Shown here in pieces: positions 1 through 7,210 of a stretch of 40,934 bases of DNA. This DNA comes from an uncultured Methylococcales bacterium (lineage in GTDB: Bacteria > Pseudomonadota > Gammaproteobacteria > Methylococcales > Methylomonadaceae). The notes under the pieces are model-generated. The model saw only the letters and a program-made list of their open reading frames with translations. It had not been told where the DNA came from and searched no databases. Position 1 is the first letter of the stretch; every line of letters starts with the position of its first letter. The position numbers were made by a program, and so were the translations under genes. The DNA lies in contig CAIUVX010000034.1 of assembly GCA_903902705.1 (NCBI GenBank), forward strand, positions 1 through 40,934. Direction: 5' to 3'.

Positions 1-106
1 CTACGTCACAGACTTGCGTCTAAGGTCGGGTTCAAACTCTGATCATGCACTCTGCTATAATGCTAGCTAAACAATATAGCAGTTTTCTCCTTTGCTTTGG
101 AGAGAT

Positions 107-186
107 ACAAGGTCGGGTTAGCGTCAGCGTAACCCGACAGATTCGTGGGTTTGTGATGGGTTATGGCAAGCCTAACCCAACCTTGT
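107..186. repeat. Palindromic dispersed repeat (MITE/REP-like)
   Basis: Outer arms ACAAGGTCGGGTTAG (107-121) and CTAACCCAACCTTGT (172-186) are inverted copies with one mismatch. An inner hairpin pairs GTCGGGTTA (112-120) with TAACCCGAC (130-138). Such GTCGGGTTA-type elements are common interspersed repeats in proteobacterial genomes (general knowledge). No coding function is seen. The rest of 1-454 holds no convincing gene; it is probably old insertion-sequence flank. Confidence 0.6.
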
Positions 187-454
187 ATGATTAAAACTAC
201 TCAAAATCAATCGAATAAACCGAAAGAATAACGAGTAAGCTGTAAGCGTTCATTGGGAGGTCGCCCCACCCTGATGACTGGTATTAGCCAGAGCCTGTCT
301 TGTAGATTGACCCCCGCCCTATTCACCCATACCGAGGAGTATCTGAGGCTTAGAGCCTGACTTCACAAGGATGGCAGGTGCATTATCAGTGTCTGGAATC
401 AATGAATAGTGTACGTTTTTTAATCTTTAATCTAGTTGGACAAACCTAAATATT

Positions 455-823
455 ATGCACATTCCACAGAAAGAAATAGACAGTGATACTAAACAATCGC
501 TGTTTGCAGGCATTGACATGGGTGCTGAAGAACTGGTTTTGGTGATTCGTAAAAACAATAAGTCATTGAATCCACAAACATTTAGCAATACACCCAGTGA
601 TCGCACTCGCTTAGTCACCAAGTTGGCTAAACTGTCAGGCATTATCAGCCACGGGGGTGTATCACTTTAATTTAAGTATCGGGCTGCATGATGCTGGCAT
701 CTCGCTGATGGTACTGAATCCCAAAGCCGCCCATACAATGCCAAGGTGTTAATGAAAAACAGTAAAACCGATGCGGTCGATGCCAATACCCTAGCTGAAT
801 ACACAGAACGGGTAGTGGGTTAA
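455..823 (+). pseudogene. IS110-family transposase remnant, frameshifted and truncated
   Basis: The first frame (ATG 455 to stop 670) gives the DEDD-type N-terminus: LFAGIDMGAEEL, then the IS110-like FSNTPSDRTRLV. The match moves to another frame near 645-655, giving ATGVYHFNLSIGLHDAG and SLMVLNPKAAH. It moves again near 745, giving NSKTDAVDANTLAEY before a stop at 823. An intact IS110 transposase is over 300 residues with a C-terminal Tnp_20 domain, which is absent here. At least two frameshifts plus the missing 3' half make it inactive. It lies 300 bp upstream of the rnf operon, so a past insertion probably shaped that flank. Confidence 0.75.
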
Positions 824-852
824 ACCTGTTATCTAGGATTTAATGATTAAAG

Positions 853-1011
853 GACTGGCAGTCATTCTTAAAAGAAAAAATCACAGATTTAATACGCCAC
901 CGTTTGTTTAAACCTATCCGTGAGTTAGAAAATCCGCCCAATAGCGTAACGAAAGCGGCTTTAACAAATGTCGGGTTTCCTACAGGGAACTGTGCATTCC
1001 CAACATTCTAA
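853..1011 (+). pseudogene. Gene fragment of unknown origin, no start codon
   Basis: An open frame without a start codon reads DWQSFLKEKITDLIRHRLF, KPIRELENPPNSV and KAALTNVGF to a stop at 1009-1011. It follows an in-frame stop and has no ribosome-binding site. It may be leftover coding sequence of a mobile element or of a gene broken by the adjacent IS110 copy. The NifA-type site of the rnf promoter (969-984) falls inside it. I do not recognise the family. Confidence 0.3.
969..984 (+). promoter_or_regulatory. NifA upstream activator site for rnfA
   Basis: TGT-CGGGTTTCCT-ACA fits the NifA UAS consensus TGT-N10-ACA exactly and lies about 95 bp upstream of the rnfA sigma-54 promoter, a typical distance for looping by IHF. 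It is embedded in transposon-derived debris. Confidence 0.6.
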
Positions 1012-1078
1012 CTTCTTTAGCACAGGGTTTTTAATTCGTAAAGCCAATAAATTCAACATCTAGCTGCTTTCTAAAGTC

Positions 1079-1095
1079 TGGCATAACTCCTGCTA
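1079..1095 (+). promoter_or_regulatory. Sigma-54 (-24/-12) promoter of rnfABCDG
   Basis: CTGGCATAACTCCTGCT carries GG (1080-1081) and GC (1092-1093) separated by exactly 10 bases, the defining -24/-12 spacing. The predicted transcript begins about 1105, leaving a leader of roughly 30 nt before the rnfA GTG. With the UAS at 969-984 it places rnf under NifA control. Confidence 0.7.
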
Positions 1096-1133
1096 GATAA
1101 TCTAGTAAAACAGTAGCTAGGGAAACACATCCA

Positions 1134-1715
1134 GTGAGTGAATATCTTTTACTTTTAGTCGGCACTGCTTTAGTCAATAACGTTGTGCTAGTGAAATTCT
1201 TAGGTTTATGTCCTTTTATGGGCGTATCAAAAAAGCTCGATTCCGCGTTGAGTATGGGCTTAGCAACTACGTTTGTGTTGACCTTAGCGGCAATGACCAG
1301 TTGGCTATTGGAACATTTCATACTCGCGCCACTGCATATCGAATTTTTACGCATACTGGCGTTTATTTTGGTGATTGCTGCGGTGGTGCAGTTCACGGAA
1401 ATGGTGGTACATAAAACTAGCCCCGTTTTATATCAAATTTTAGGTATTTTTCTGCCCTTGATTACCACTAACTGCGCAGTGTTAGGCGTGGCGTTGCTCA
1501 ATGTGCAAGAGAAATACGGTTTTATGCAGAGTCTGATTTTTGGGTTTGGCTCTGCGGTTGGTTTTACGTTGGTGATGGTGTTGTTCGCGGGACTGCGTGA
1601 ACGCTTAGCGTTGATGGCAGTTCCCGCTCTTTTTGCAGGCACACCGATTGCATTTATTACCGCTGGCATTTTATCGCTGGCATTTATGGGTTTCGCTGGG
1701 CTTTACACGAAATGA
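1134..1715 (+). CDS. rnfA: RnfA, electron transport complex membrane subunit
   Basis: This 193-residue, six-helix membrane protein belongs to the RnfA/NqrE/RsxA family. Its N-terminus [20 protein letters not shown] and later [14 protein letters not shown] segment are family hallmarks; Cys in the CPFMGVS and TTNCAVLG motifs ligate the membrane [2Fe-2S] centre in this family. Rnf couples ion flow across the membrane to electron transfer between NAD(H) and ferredoxin, and in diazotrophs supplies reductant for nitrogenase. The start is GTG (1134) with AGGGA upstream; no closer ATG preserves the conserved N-terminus. It is the first gene of rnfABCDG behind a sigma-54 promoter. Confidence 0.95.
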   Translation: MSEYLLLLVGTALVNNVVLVKFLGLCPFMGVSKKLDSALSMGLATTFVLTLAAMTSWLLEHFILAPLHIEFLRILAFILVIAAVVQFTEMVVHKTSPVLYQILGIFLPLITTNCAVLGVALLNVQEKYGFMQSLIFGFGSAVGFTLVMVLFAGLRERLALMAVPALFAGTPIAFITAGILSLAFMGFAGLYTK

Positions 1716-1729
1716 TTTAGGAAGGTGTC

Positions 1730-2290
1730 ATGTATGTTATAGCCGCTATTATCAGTTTAACGTCTCTAGGGCTAGTGTTGGGCTTGTTGCTGGGCATTGC
1801 CGCTAAATATCTAAAAGTTGAATCCAGTCCGATTGTTGATGAACTGGAATCTTTGTTGCCCGGTTCGCAATGTGGGCAATGTGGTTTTTTGGGTTGTCGT
1901 CCTGCTGCCGAAGCTTTAGCAGAAGGAAAAGCAACTCCAACTTTATGTCCGCCGGGTGGTTCTGCGTTGGTTGAACAGATTGCTCTGTTATTGGGCGTTG
2001 ATGTCGATTTAAGCACTGTTTCTGAACCTGAATTATTGGTTGCTCGTGTCAGTGAAGATACCTGTACAGGTTGCACACGCTGTTTTAAAGTCTGCCCGAC
2101 GGATGCCATTGTAGGCGCACCAAAACAAATTCATGCGGTCGTTGCCGATGCGTGCATTGCTTGTAAAAAATGCGTTGAGGTTTGTCCGACTGAATGTTTG
2201 CAGATGCACCCAGCGGAAGTCACGTTGCGTAACTGGCGATGGGAAAAACCCAAGTTGGGATTTACAGCAGAGGCTGACGCGCTATGTTAA
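1730..2290 (+). CDS. rnfB: RnfB, Fe-S subunit of Rnf complex
   Basis: The 186-residue protein starts with one membrane anchor (about residues 1-27). A [4Fe-4S] domain follows with CGQCGFLGC and a downstream Cys in LCPPGG. Two ferredoxin-type clusters come next, CTGCTRCFKVCP and CIACKKCVEVCP. RnfB is the entry/exit point for ferredoxin electrons. The gene lies 14 nt after rnfA with a GGAAGGTGTC ribosome site. Its last bases overlap rnfC by 7 nt, which indicates translational coupling. Confidence 0.95.
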   Translation: MYVIAAIISLTSLGLVLGLLLGIAAKYLKVESSPIVDELESLLPGSQCGQCGFLGCRPAAEALAEGKATPTLCPPGGSALVEQIALLLGVDVDLSTVSEPELLVARVSEDTCTGCTRCFKVCPTDAIVGAPKQIHAVVADACIACKKCVEVCPTECLQMHPAEVTLRNWRWEKPKLGFTAEADALC

Positions 2291-3789
2291 GAACTTTATT
2301 TGCCAAACCACGCTTACGCGGCGGTGTTCATGCCGAAGAGCGTAAATCAGCGACCGAAAGCTCACCCGTTATCACCAGTTTCCCCTTACCTAAAAAGCTG
2401 TATATTCCCTTACAGCAACACGTCGGTAAACCAGCAGAGCCGATGATTAAAGTGGGCGATACCGTGTTAAAAGGGCAATTACTGGCTTACAGTCAAGGCA
2501 TGATTTCCGCGCCTGTTCATGCGCCCAGCTCTGGGCTGATTATCGATGTTAATGATTACCCTGCGCCACATCCGTCGGCGTTGCCAATTCGTACCATTGT
2601 ATTAGAAACCGATGGTAAAGATGAATGGATTAATATTGTGCAGGTTGATGATCCCTTTGCACTCGCACCCGAAGAAATCAGTTTTCGTGTCGGCGCGGCG
2701 GGAATTGTCGGCTTAGGTGGTGCAACGTTTCCAACAGCGGTTAAATTAAACATGGGGCGAGAAAATCAGGTGCAAACCCTGATTATCAACGGCGCGGAAT
2801 GTGAACCCTATTTAACCTGTGATGATAGATTAATGCAGGAACGCGCCGCCGCTATTATTGATGGTGTACGCATAATGCTACACGGTATGGGAACAGCGTC
2901 TGCGGTGGTAGCAGTTGAAGACAATAAAAGCCACGCTTATTCTGCGATGTACACCGCCGCCTTGCCATACCCACAAATAGAGGTGATACAAATACCCACC
3001 CGTTATCCAATGGGCTGGGATAGGCAATTAATTCGTTATGTGACAGGCAAAGAAATTCCTGTCGGTGCGCGGTCGTCTGAATTGGGCGTGACTATTCATA
3101 ATGTCGGCACAGCTTATGCGGTACATAAAGCCATACGTTATGGTCAACCATTAGTGAATCGGATTGTTACGGTGTCAGGCGGTGCAGTGGCTCTACCGAT
3201 GAATGTGGAAGTACCTCTCGGAACAATCATCAACGAATTATTCAGTTTTTGCCAAGTGAATATGGACAAAACTGCCCGTATCATCATGGGCGGCCCGATG
3301 ATGGGTGATCCACTACCGCATAGTGCATTACCCGTCGTTAAAGGCACGAGTGGCGTATTGGCTCTCACTAAAGATGAATTACGCGACAAACAAGAACAGC
3401 CGTGTATTCGTTGCGCCAGTTGCATTACCGTGTGTCCAGCGGGTTTACGTCCGTTGGATATGGCAAATAATATTCGTATTAACCAATTAGATACCGCCGT
3501 CGATTTAGGTTTAAAAGACTGTATCAGTTGCGGCTGTTGCTCCTATATCTGTCCGTCTAATATTCCCTTGGTGCAGTATTTTAAATACGCTACAGGCGAA
3601 GTAATGGCAAGACAACAAGCGCAACATAAATCCGAACAAACTAAAAAGCTGATAGAAACTCGAAATGCACGGATAGATAAAATTGCCAGATTACAAGCCG
3701 AAGAAGAACGCGAACGTCTAGCCGCCAAAGCTGAACGAGAACGCCGACTTGCCGCCGAAGCAGCAGAAGCCGAACAGGAAGTATCATGA
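2284..3789 (+). CDS. rnfC: RnfC, NADH/FMN-binding subunit of Rnf complex
   Basis: This 501-residue peripheral subunit shows the N-terminal sandwich-barrel segment (KLYIPLQQHVGKPAEP), a glycine-rich nucleotide/FMN region (GAAGIVGLGGATFPTAVKL) and two [4Fe-4S] motifs, CIRCASCITVCP and CISCGCCSYICPS. The C-terminal tail (about residues 440-500) is a charged Ala/Glu/Arg-rich coiled coil typical of gammaproteobacterial RnfC, but much shorter than the long repeats of E. coli RsxC. It docks at the cytoplasmic face and handles NAD(H) electrons. It overlaps rnfB (7 nt) and rnfD (4 nt). Confidence 0.95.
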   Translation: MLRTLFAKPRLRGGVHAEERKSATESSPVITSFPLPKKLYIPLQQHVGKPAEPMIKVGDTVLKGQLLAYSQGMISAPVHAPSSGLIIDVNDYPAPHPSALPIRTIVLETDGKDEWINIVQVDDPFALAPEEISFRVGAAGIVGLGGATFPTAVKLNMGRENQVQTLIINGAECEPYLTCDDRLMQERAAAIIDGVRIMLHGMGTASAVVAVEDNKSHAYSAMYTAALPYPQIEVIQIPTRYPMGWDRQLIRYVTGKEIPVGARSSELGVTIHNVGTAYAVHKAIRYGQPLVNRIVTVSGGAVALPMNVEVPLGTIINELFSFCQVNMDKTARIIMGGPMMGDPLPHSALPVVKGTSGVLALTKDELRDKQEQPCIRCASCITVCPAGLRPLDMANNIRINQLDTAVDLGLKDCISCGCCSYICPSNIPLVQYFKYATGEVMARQQAQHKSEQTKKLIETRNARIDKIARLQAEEERERLAAKAERERRLAAEAAEAEQEVS

Positions 3790-4865
3790 TAATTTACGCT
3801 AAAGCCACCACCAAGTTACGCAGCGGCGCACATATTGGCACAAAAACCAGCGTCAGTTCCATCATGGGTAAAGTCATGTTAGCCATTGCCCCCGCTACTG
3901 TGTTTGGTTTGTATTGTTTTGGTTGGTCAGCGATTTTTTTATTTATCGTCACGCTTGTCTCAGCATTATTTTTTGAAGCCTGCTGTTTAAAACTGGCAGG
4001 TCGTCCTATCAAAGCGACACTATTTGACGGATCAGCCTTATTAACCGCTTGGTTGCTTGCTATGACTTTACCTCCGTTTGCACCGTGGTGGGTAGGCGTA
4101 GTCGGCTCAGGTTTTGCCATTATTTTAGGTAAACAAGTTTATGGTGGCTTGGGACAGAATTTATTTAATCCCGCCATGTTAGCCAGAGTCGCGTTGCTGA
4201 TTTCCTTCCCGATTGAACTAACTACTTGGGCAAATGTGTCGCCATTATTTTTTCCCAGCTCACCCGACATCATGGAAAGTTGGCGTATTACTTTTTCTAG
4301 TATCGTACCCGATGGCATGACAGGTGCAACGACTTTGGGCTTTATCAAAACCGAATTTTCTCAAAACCGTTTACTGCCAGACATTCTGAAAGAGTATTCA
4401 TCTATCAGCAATTTTTTCGGATGGACACGCGGCAGTTTAGGCGAAACTTCCACGCTATTATTGGCAGGTGGCGGCGTGTGGCTGATGCAACAAAAAATTA
4501 TTACATGGCATATCCCCGTCGCATTATTAGCCACGGTGTTTTTACTATCCAGCGGGTTTCATTTAGCCGATAGCGGTCATTATGTCAGCCCATTTTTACA
4601 TCTGAATTCAGGAGCTATGTTTTTGGTCGCATTTTTTATCGCCACTGATTATGTTACTTCACCGAATACGCCAACAGGACAATTGGTCTTCGGTGTAGGC
4701 TGTGGCTTATTGATTTTTGTCATTCGCACTTGGGGAGCTTATCCCGAAGGAGCGGCGTTTGCTGTGTTGTTGATGAATGCTGCCACGCCGTTAATCGATT
4801 ATTACATCAAACCGCGTATTTATGGACGTGACCGCCACGGTAAACCGTTGGAAATAAGCAAATAA
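3786..4865 (+). CDS. rnfD: RnfD, membrane flavoprotein subunit
   Basis: The 359-residue polytopic protein is of the NqrB/RnfD family. The motif GMTGATTLGF (about residues 177-186) matches the S/T-G-A-T sequence whose Thr carries covalently bound FMN. Several hydrophobic helices flank it and the final segment GRDRHGKPLEISK is cytoplasmic. It overlaps rnfC by ATGA. A 66-nt gap holding a hairpin separates it from rnfG. Confidence 0.93.
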   Translation: MIIYAKATTKLRSGAHIGTKTSVSSIMGKVMLAIAPATVFGLYCFGWSAIFLFIVTLVSALFFEACCLKLAGRPIKATLFDGSALLTAWLLAMTLPPFAPWWVGVVGSGFAIILGKQVYGGLGQNLFNPAMLARVALLISFPIELTTWANVSPLFFPSSPDIMESWRITFSSIVPDGMTGATTLGFIKTEFSQNRLLPDILKEYSSISNFFGWTRGSLGETSTLLLAGGGVWLMQQKIITWHIPVALLATVFLLSSGFHLADSGHYVSPFLHLNSGAMFLVAFFIATDYVTSPNTPTGQLVFGVGCGLLIFVIRTWGAYPEGAAFAVLLMNAATPLIDYYIKPRIYGRDRHGKPLEISK

Positions 4866-4875
4866 GTCATAATCA

Positions 4876-4908
4876 AGACCTGCGAGATTTTTAAAACCTC
4901 GCAAGTCT
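4876..4908. repeat. Palindromic hairpin between rnfD and rnfG
   Basis: Arms AGACCTGCGAG (4876-4886) and CTCGCAAGTCT (4898-4908) pair with one mismatch, and the AT-rich centre extends the pairing. It could be a REP-like element that protects the upstream mRNA or damps expression of rnfG. There is no clear U-tract, so it is not called a terminator. Confidence 0.5.
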
Positions 4909-4931
4909 AAACCTAAACAGAGAACGAAAAA

Positions 4932-5627
4932 ATGACACTCAGCCCCGCTCACCGTGAAAAAATCGCCGCTACTCTCGCGTGGTTAAAACGCTGGTTAGCC
5001 CCCGATCATTTAGCAACTCTCAGACCAAAACTGGAATTTCAAACAGGCATATTGGCAGGTTTTGCCTTACTTGCCAGTGTGCTGCTAGGCGTTACCAATT
5101 GCAGTACCCAAGGCTCAATACAACAACGCCTAGACGAAGATTTAAAACACTCGCTCGCCGAAGTTGTCCCCGCCACGCTGTACGATAACGATTTGCTACA
5201 AGATACAGTAATGATTCCCTCTGCCCAATACAACATAGGCACAGCAGAAACGCTGGTTTATAAAGCCAAAAAAGCAGGTGAAGTCACCGCCGTCGCCTTT
5301 AAATTCACTGCTCCAGACGGATATTCAGGCGCGATTGATATGATTATCGGCATAGATCGTAACGGCAATGTGCTAGGTGTGCGAGTATTAAGCCACAAAG
5401 AAACCCCAGGTTTAGGCGATAAAATTGAACTGGCAAAATCACCGTGGATTTTAAGTTTTAACGGTTTTTCTTTAGAAAATTTAAGCCCAGAAAAATGGGC
5501 AGTCAAAAAAGATGGCGGGCAATTTGACCAATTTGCTGGCGCAACCATTACCCCGCGTAAAACCGTACAAGCCACTTATCGAAGCTTACAGTTATTTAAA
5601 GATCAGCAAAAAGAATTGCTTAGGTAA
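4932..5627 (+). CDS. rnfG: RnfG, covalent FMN subunit
   Basis: This 231-residue protein has one N-terminal membrane helix (about residues 38-55) and a periplasmic FMN-binding domain. The motif GATIT (residues 203-207, in QFAGATITPRKTV) is the S-G-A-T-x-T flavinylation site; Thr207 is the expected FMN attachment residue. It ends the forward rnf block. The usual next genes, rnfE and rnfH, are instead about 20 kb away on the other strand. It converges with the end of the long nif operon 16 nt away. Confidence 0.93.
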   Translation: MTLSPAHREKIAATLAWLKRWLAPDHLATLRPKLEFQTGILAGFALLASVLLGVTNCSTQGSIQQRLDEDLKHSLAEVVPATLYDNDLLQDTVMIPSAQYNIGTAETLVYKAKKAGEVTAVAFKFTAPDGYSGAIDMIIGIDRNGNVLGVRVLSHKETPGLGDKIELAKSPWILSFNGFSLENLSPEKWAVKKDGGQFDQFAGATITPRKTVQATYRSLQLFKDQQKELLR

Positions 5628-5643
5628 ATAAAATATAAGCCAT

Positions 5644-5946
5644 TTATGAAAAAAGATGCGATTCCAGAATAGACATTATCTGCGCTAAGCTTTGGTCTTC
5701 ATTTTCGCCAACGATGTTATGGGTAACGATGGGATATTTGAGATCAATACCGTAATGTCCCACTGATTGCCCGAAAGTGTAAATATAGGCGCGGAGTTTT
5801 GGATGCTCTGGGGTGAAAATTTCAATGGCTTGTTTATGTTGTTCTAATTCGTTTAGCAGAATGGTGTTTTCGCCATAACGGTGTACTAATTCAATCAGCA
5901 AGACTTTTAGTGACGCGTCTTTGTCGATAGCCCAAACATTCATCAT
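5644..5946 (-). CDS. Small protein of unknown function at end of nif operon
   Basis: A 100-residue soluble-looking protein (begins MMNVWAIDKDASLK) without cysteines, signal peptide or membrane segment. It contains the segment LRAYIYTFGQSVGHYGIDLKY and an acidic C-terminus. It lies 3 nt after rseC and is the last gene of the reverse-strand nif/rseC run, so co-expression is likely. I do not recognise the family. Its place beside rseC and rnf suggests a link to Rnf function, but only by context. Confidence 0.65.
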   Translation of the reverse strand: MMNVWAIDKDASLKVLLIELVHRYGENTILLNELEQHKQAIEIFTPEHPKLRAYIYTFGQSVGHYGIDLKYPIVTHNIVGENEDQSLAQIMSILESHLFS

Positions 5947-5949
5947 AGC

Positions 5950-6387
5950 TCAACATTTTTTAATGACGACAGGACGCGCGTAGTAATTGAGCAACGCGTA
6001 TTGTTGGATTTTTTGAATGGCTAAAAAAGCCAGTGCAAGGCTGATTAAAGCACTGGTGGCTATCCATAAATCGGCGTAAGGCGTGGCATGATTGATTAGA
6101 CTATCAGCGATTCCTGCACCTGTGAATAAAGCGCACACGGGTAACAAATACATGAGAAATGCGGCGCGTAGTAATTCGCCTTCTTCAATAGAGACCACCA
6201 CGGTATCGCCCGTTTTTAAGGCAAGTTCGCTATCAACGAGGATGGGCTTTTTTTTCAATACACTGTCTAAGGCATTGGAACTACAGCCTGTTTTTTGCGC
6301 ACAGCCTGCACAAGCGTTGTTTTGCGTGCCAATCACCCACACTTGCCCGTTGTCTATTTTTACTACGATGGCAGATTCTTCTAGCAT
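5950..6387 (-). CDS. rseC: RseC/MucC family membrane redox protein
   Basis: The 145-residue protein has an N-terminal domain with the C-x2-C-x5-C motif of the family (Cys26, Cys29, Cys35 in NACAGCAQKTGC). Two transmembrane helices follow (about residues 74-95 and 105-125). RseC is known as a modulator of sigma-E and, with the Rsx/Rnf complex, of SoxR reduction in E. coli. Here it sits next to an rnf operon in a nif cluster, so a role in Rnf assembly or redox control is plausible (inference). A good ribosome site (GGAGCTATC) precedes the ATG. Confidence 0.85.
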   Translation of the reverse strand: MLEESAIVVKIDNGQVWVIGTQNNACAGCAQKTGCSSNALDSVLKKKPILVDSELALKTGDTVVVSIEEGELLRAAFLMYLLPVCALFTGAGIADSLINHATPYADLWIATSALISLALAFLAIQKIQQYALLNYYARPVVIKKC

Positions 6388-6409
6388 GATAGCTCCTACG
6401 TTTTTCTCC

Positions 6410-6438
6410 TAGCCCATATTCCCAAAGAAGATGGGCTA
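6410..6438. other. Short hairpin upstream of rseC
   Basis: TAGCCCAT (6410-6417) and ATGGGCTA (6431-6438) form a perfect 8-bp stem with a 13-nt loop in the 172-nt gap between the Grx-BolA gene and rseC. It may act as a weak attenuator or processing site. The gap holds no -24/-12 promoter that I could find. Confidence 0.35.
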
Positions 6439-6559
6439 TCAGTTGAACGGTTTAAATAATGCGGCTATATTAGATCAGTTAGTAGATGGTCAAGCTGACT
6501 TAGCCTTTGCTTAGGCATTGATGAGCTAATCTGGGTTGCTAACCAGACATCTATTAACG

Positions 6560-7174
6560 CTACAAACTAATTTGCAACAAACCACTGGCACTATTGGCTG
6601 ATTTGGCTTGCCATTCATTAGGCGTATAGGTTTGTACACTCACCGCATGAAGTTTGCCACTGCCTAAGGCTTCAGCAAGCGTTGCCATGACTAACTGCTG
6701 TTTTTTCACGATAGTTAAATCAGCAAATTGTTCACTGATAACGGTGACGGTAAAATCACAGCCTGCCCCTTCGATAAATACTTGGCTATCGGCTATGCCT
6801 GTTTTCACTAACAACTCAATATCGCTATCCGTTAAGCCTTCCGCTTTTGGGGCATCATCGGCTTTTTTTGCCGATTGTAGTAAGGGTAATAATGAGCCAT
6901 CGTTAGACATAGCTTCAACAATGTCACAACCACCGACTAATTCACCGTTAACGAATAATTGTGGAAAGGTAGGCCAATGGGACATTTTTGGTAGTTTTTC
7001 ACGGATGAACGGCGCGGCTAACACGTTGACGAACGCGAATGGAATCGTGGTTGCGTTTAGTATGCCCACGGTTTTAGCAGAGAAGCCACATTCAGGATTA
7101 GTTGGTATGCCTTTCATGTAAAGAATAATGGAGTGATCGGCGAGTTGTTTCTTAATTTTTTCTTCGGTTGTCAT
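6560..7174 (-). CDS. Monothiol glutaredoxin-BolA fusion protein
   Basis: The 204-residue protein joins two Fe-S trafficking modules. Residues 1-103 are a Grx4-type monothiol glutaredoxin: active site CGFS (29-32), glutathione-binding WPTFPQLFVNGE and GGCDIV. After a short linker, residues 113-190 match BolA/IbaG: LTDSDIELLVKTGI, DFTVTVISEQFADL, and the conserved KLHAVSVQTYTPNEW with His176. The variable ligand position holds Cys139 (GAGCDF), as in BolA types that use Cys plus His. In separate form these partners share a [2Fe-2S] cluster, so the fusion makes a stoichiometric pair. It lies 36 nt after clpX in the nif operon and probably serves cluster delivery or repair for nitrogenase. Confidence 0.9.
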   Translation of the reverse strand: MTTEEKIKKQLADHSIILYMKGIPTNPECGFSAKTVGILNATTIPFAFVNVLAAPFIREKLPKMSHWPTFPQLFVNGELVGGCDIVEAMSNDGSLLPLLQSAKKADDAPKAEGLTDSDIELLVKTGIADSQVFIEGAGCDFTVTVISEQFADLTIVKKQQLVMATLAEALGSGKLHAVSVQTYTPNEWQAKSANSASGLLQISL

Positions 7175-7210
7175 TGGGTATCTCGTTGCTTTAAGTTTTG
7201 TAAGTAAATA

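Noticed and set aside
991-1005. Second TGT...ACA pair upstream of rnfA
   Set aside because: The spacer is 9 bases, not 10; the site at 969-984 fits exactly.
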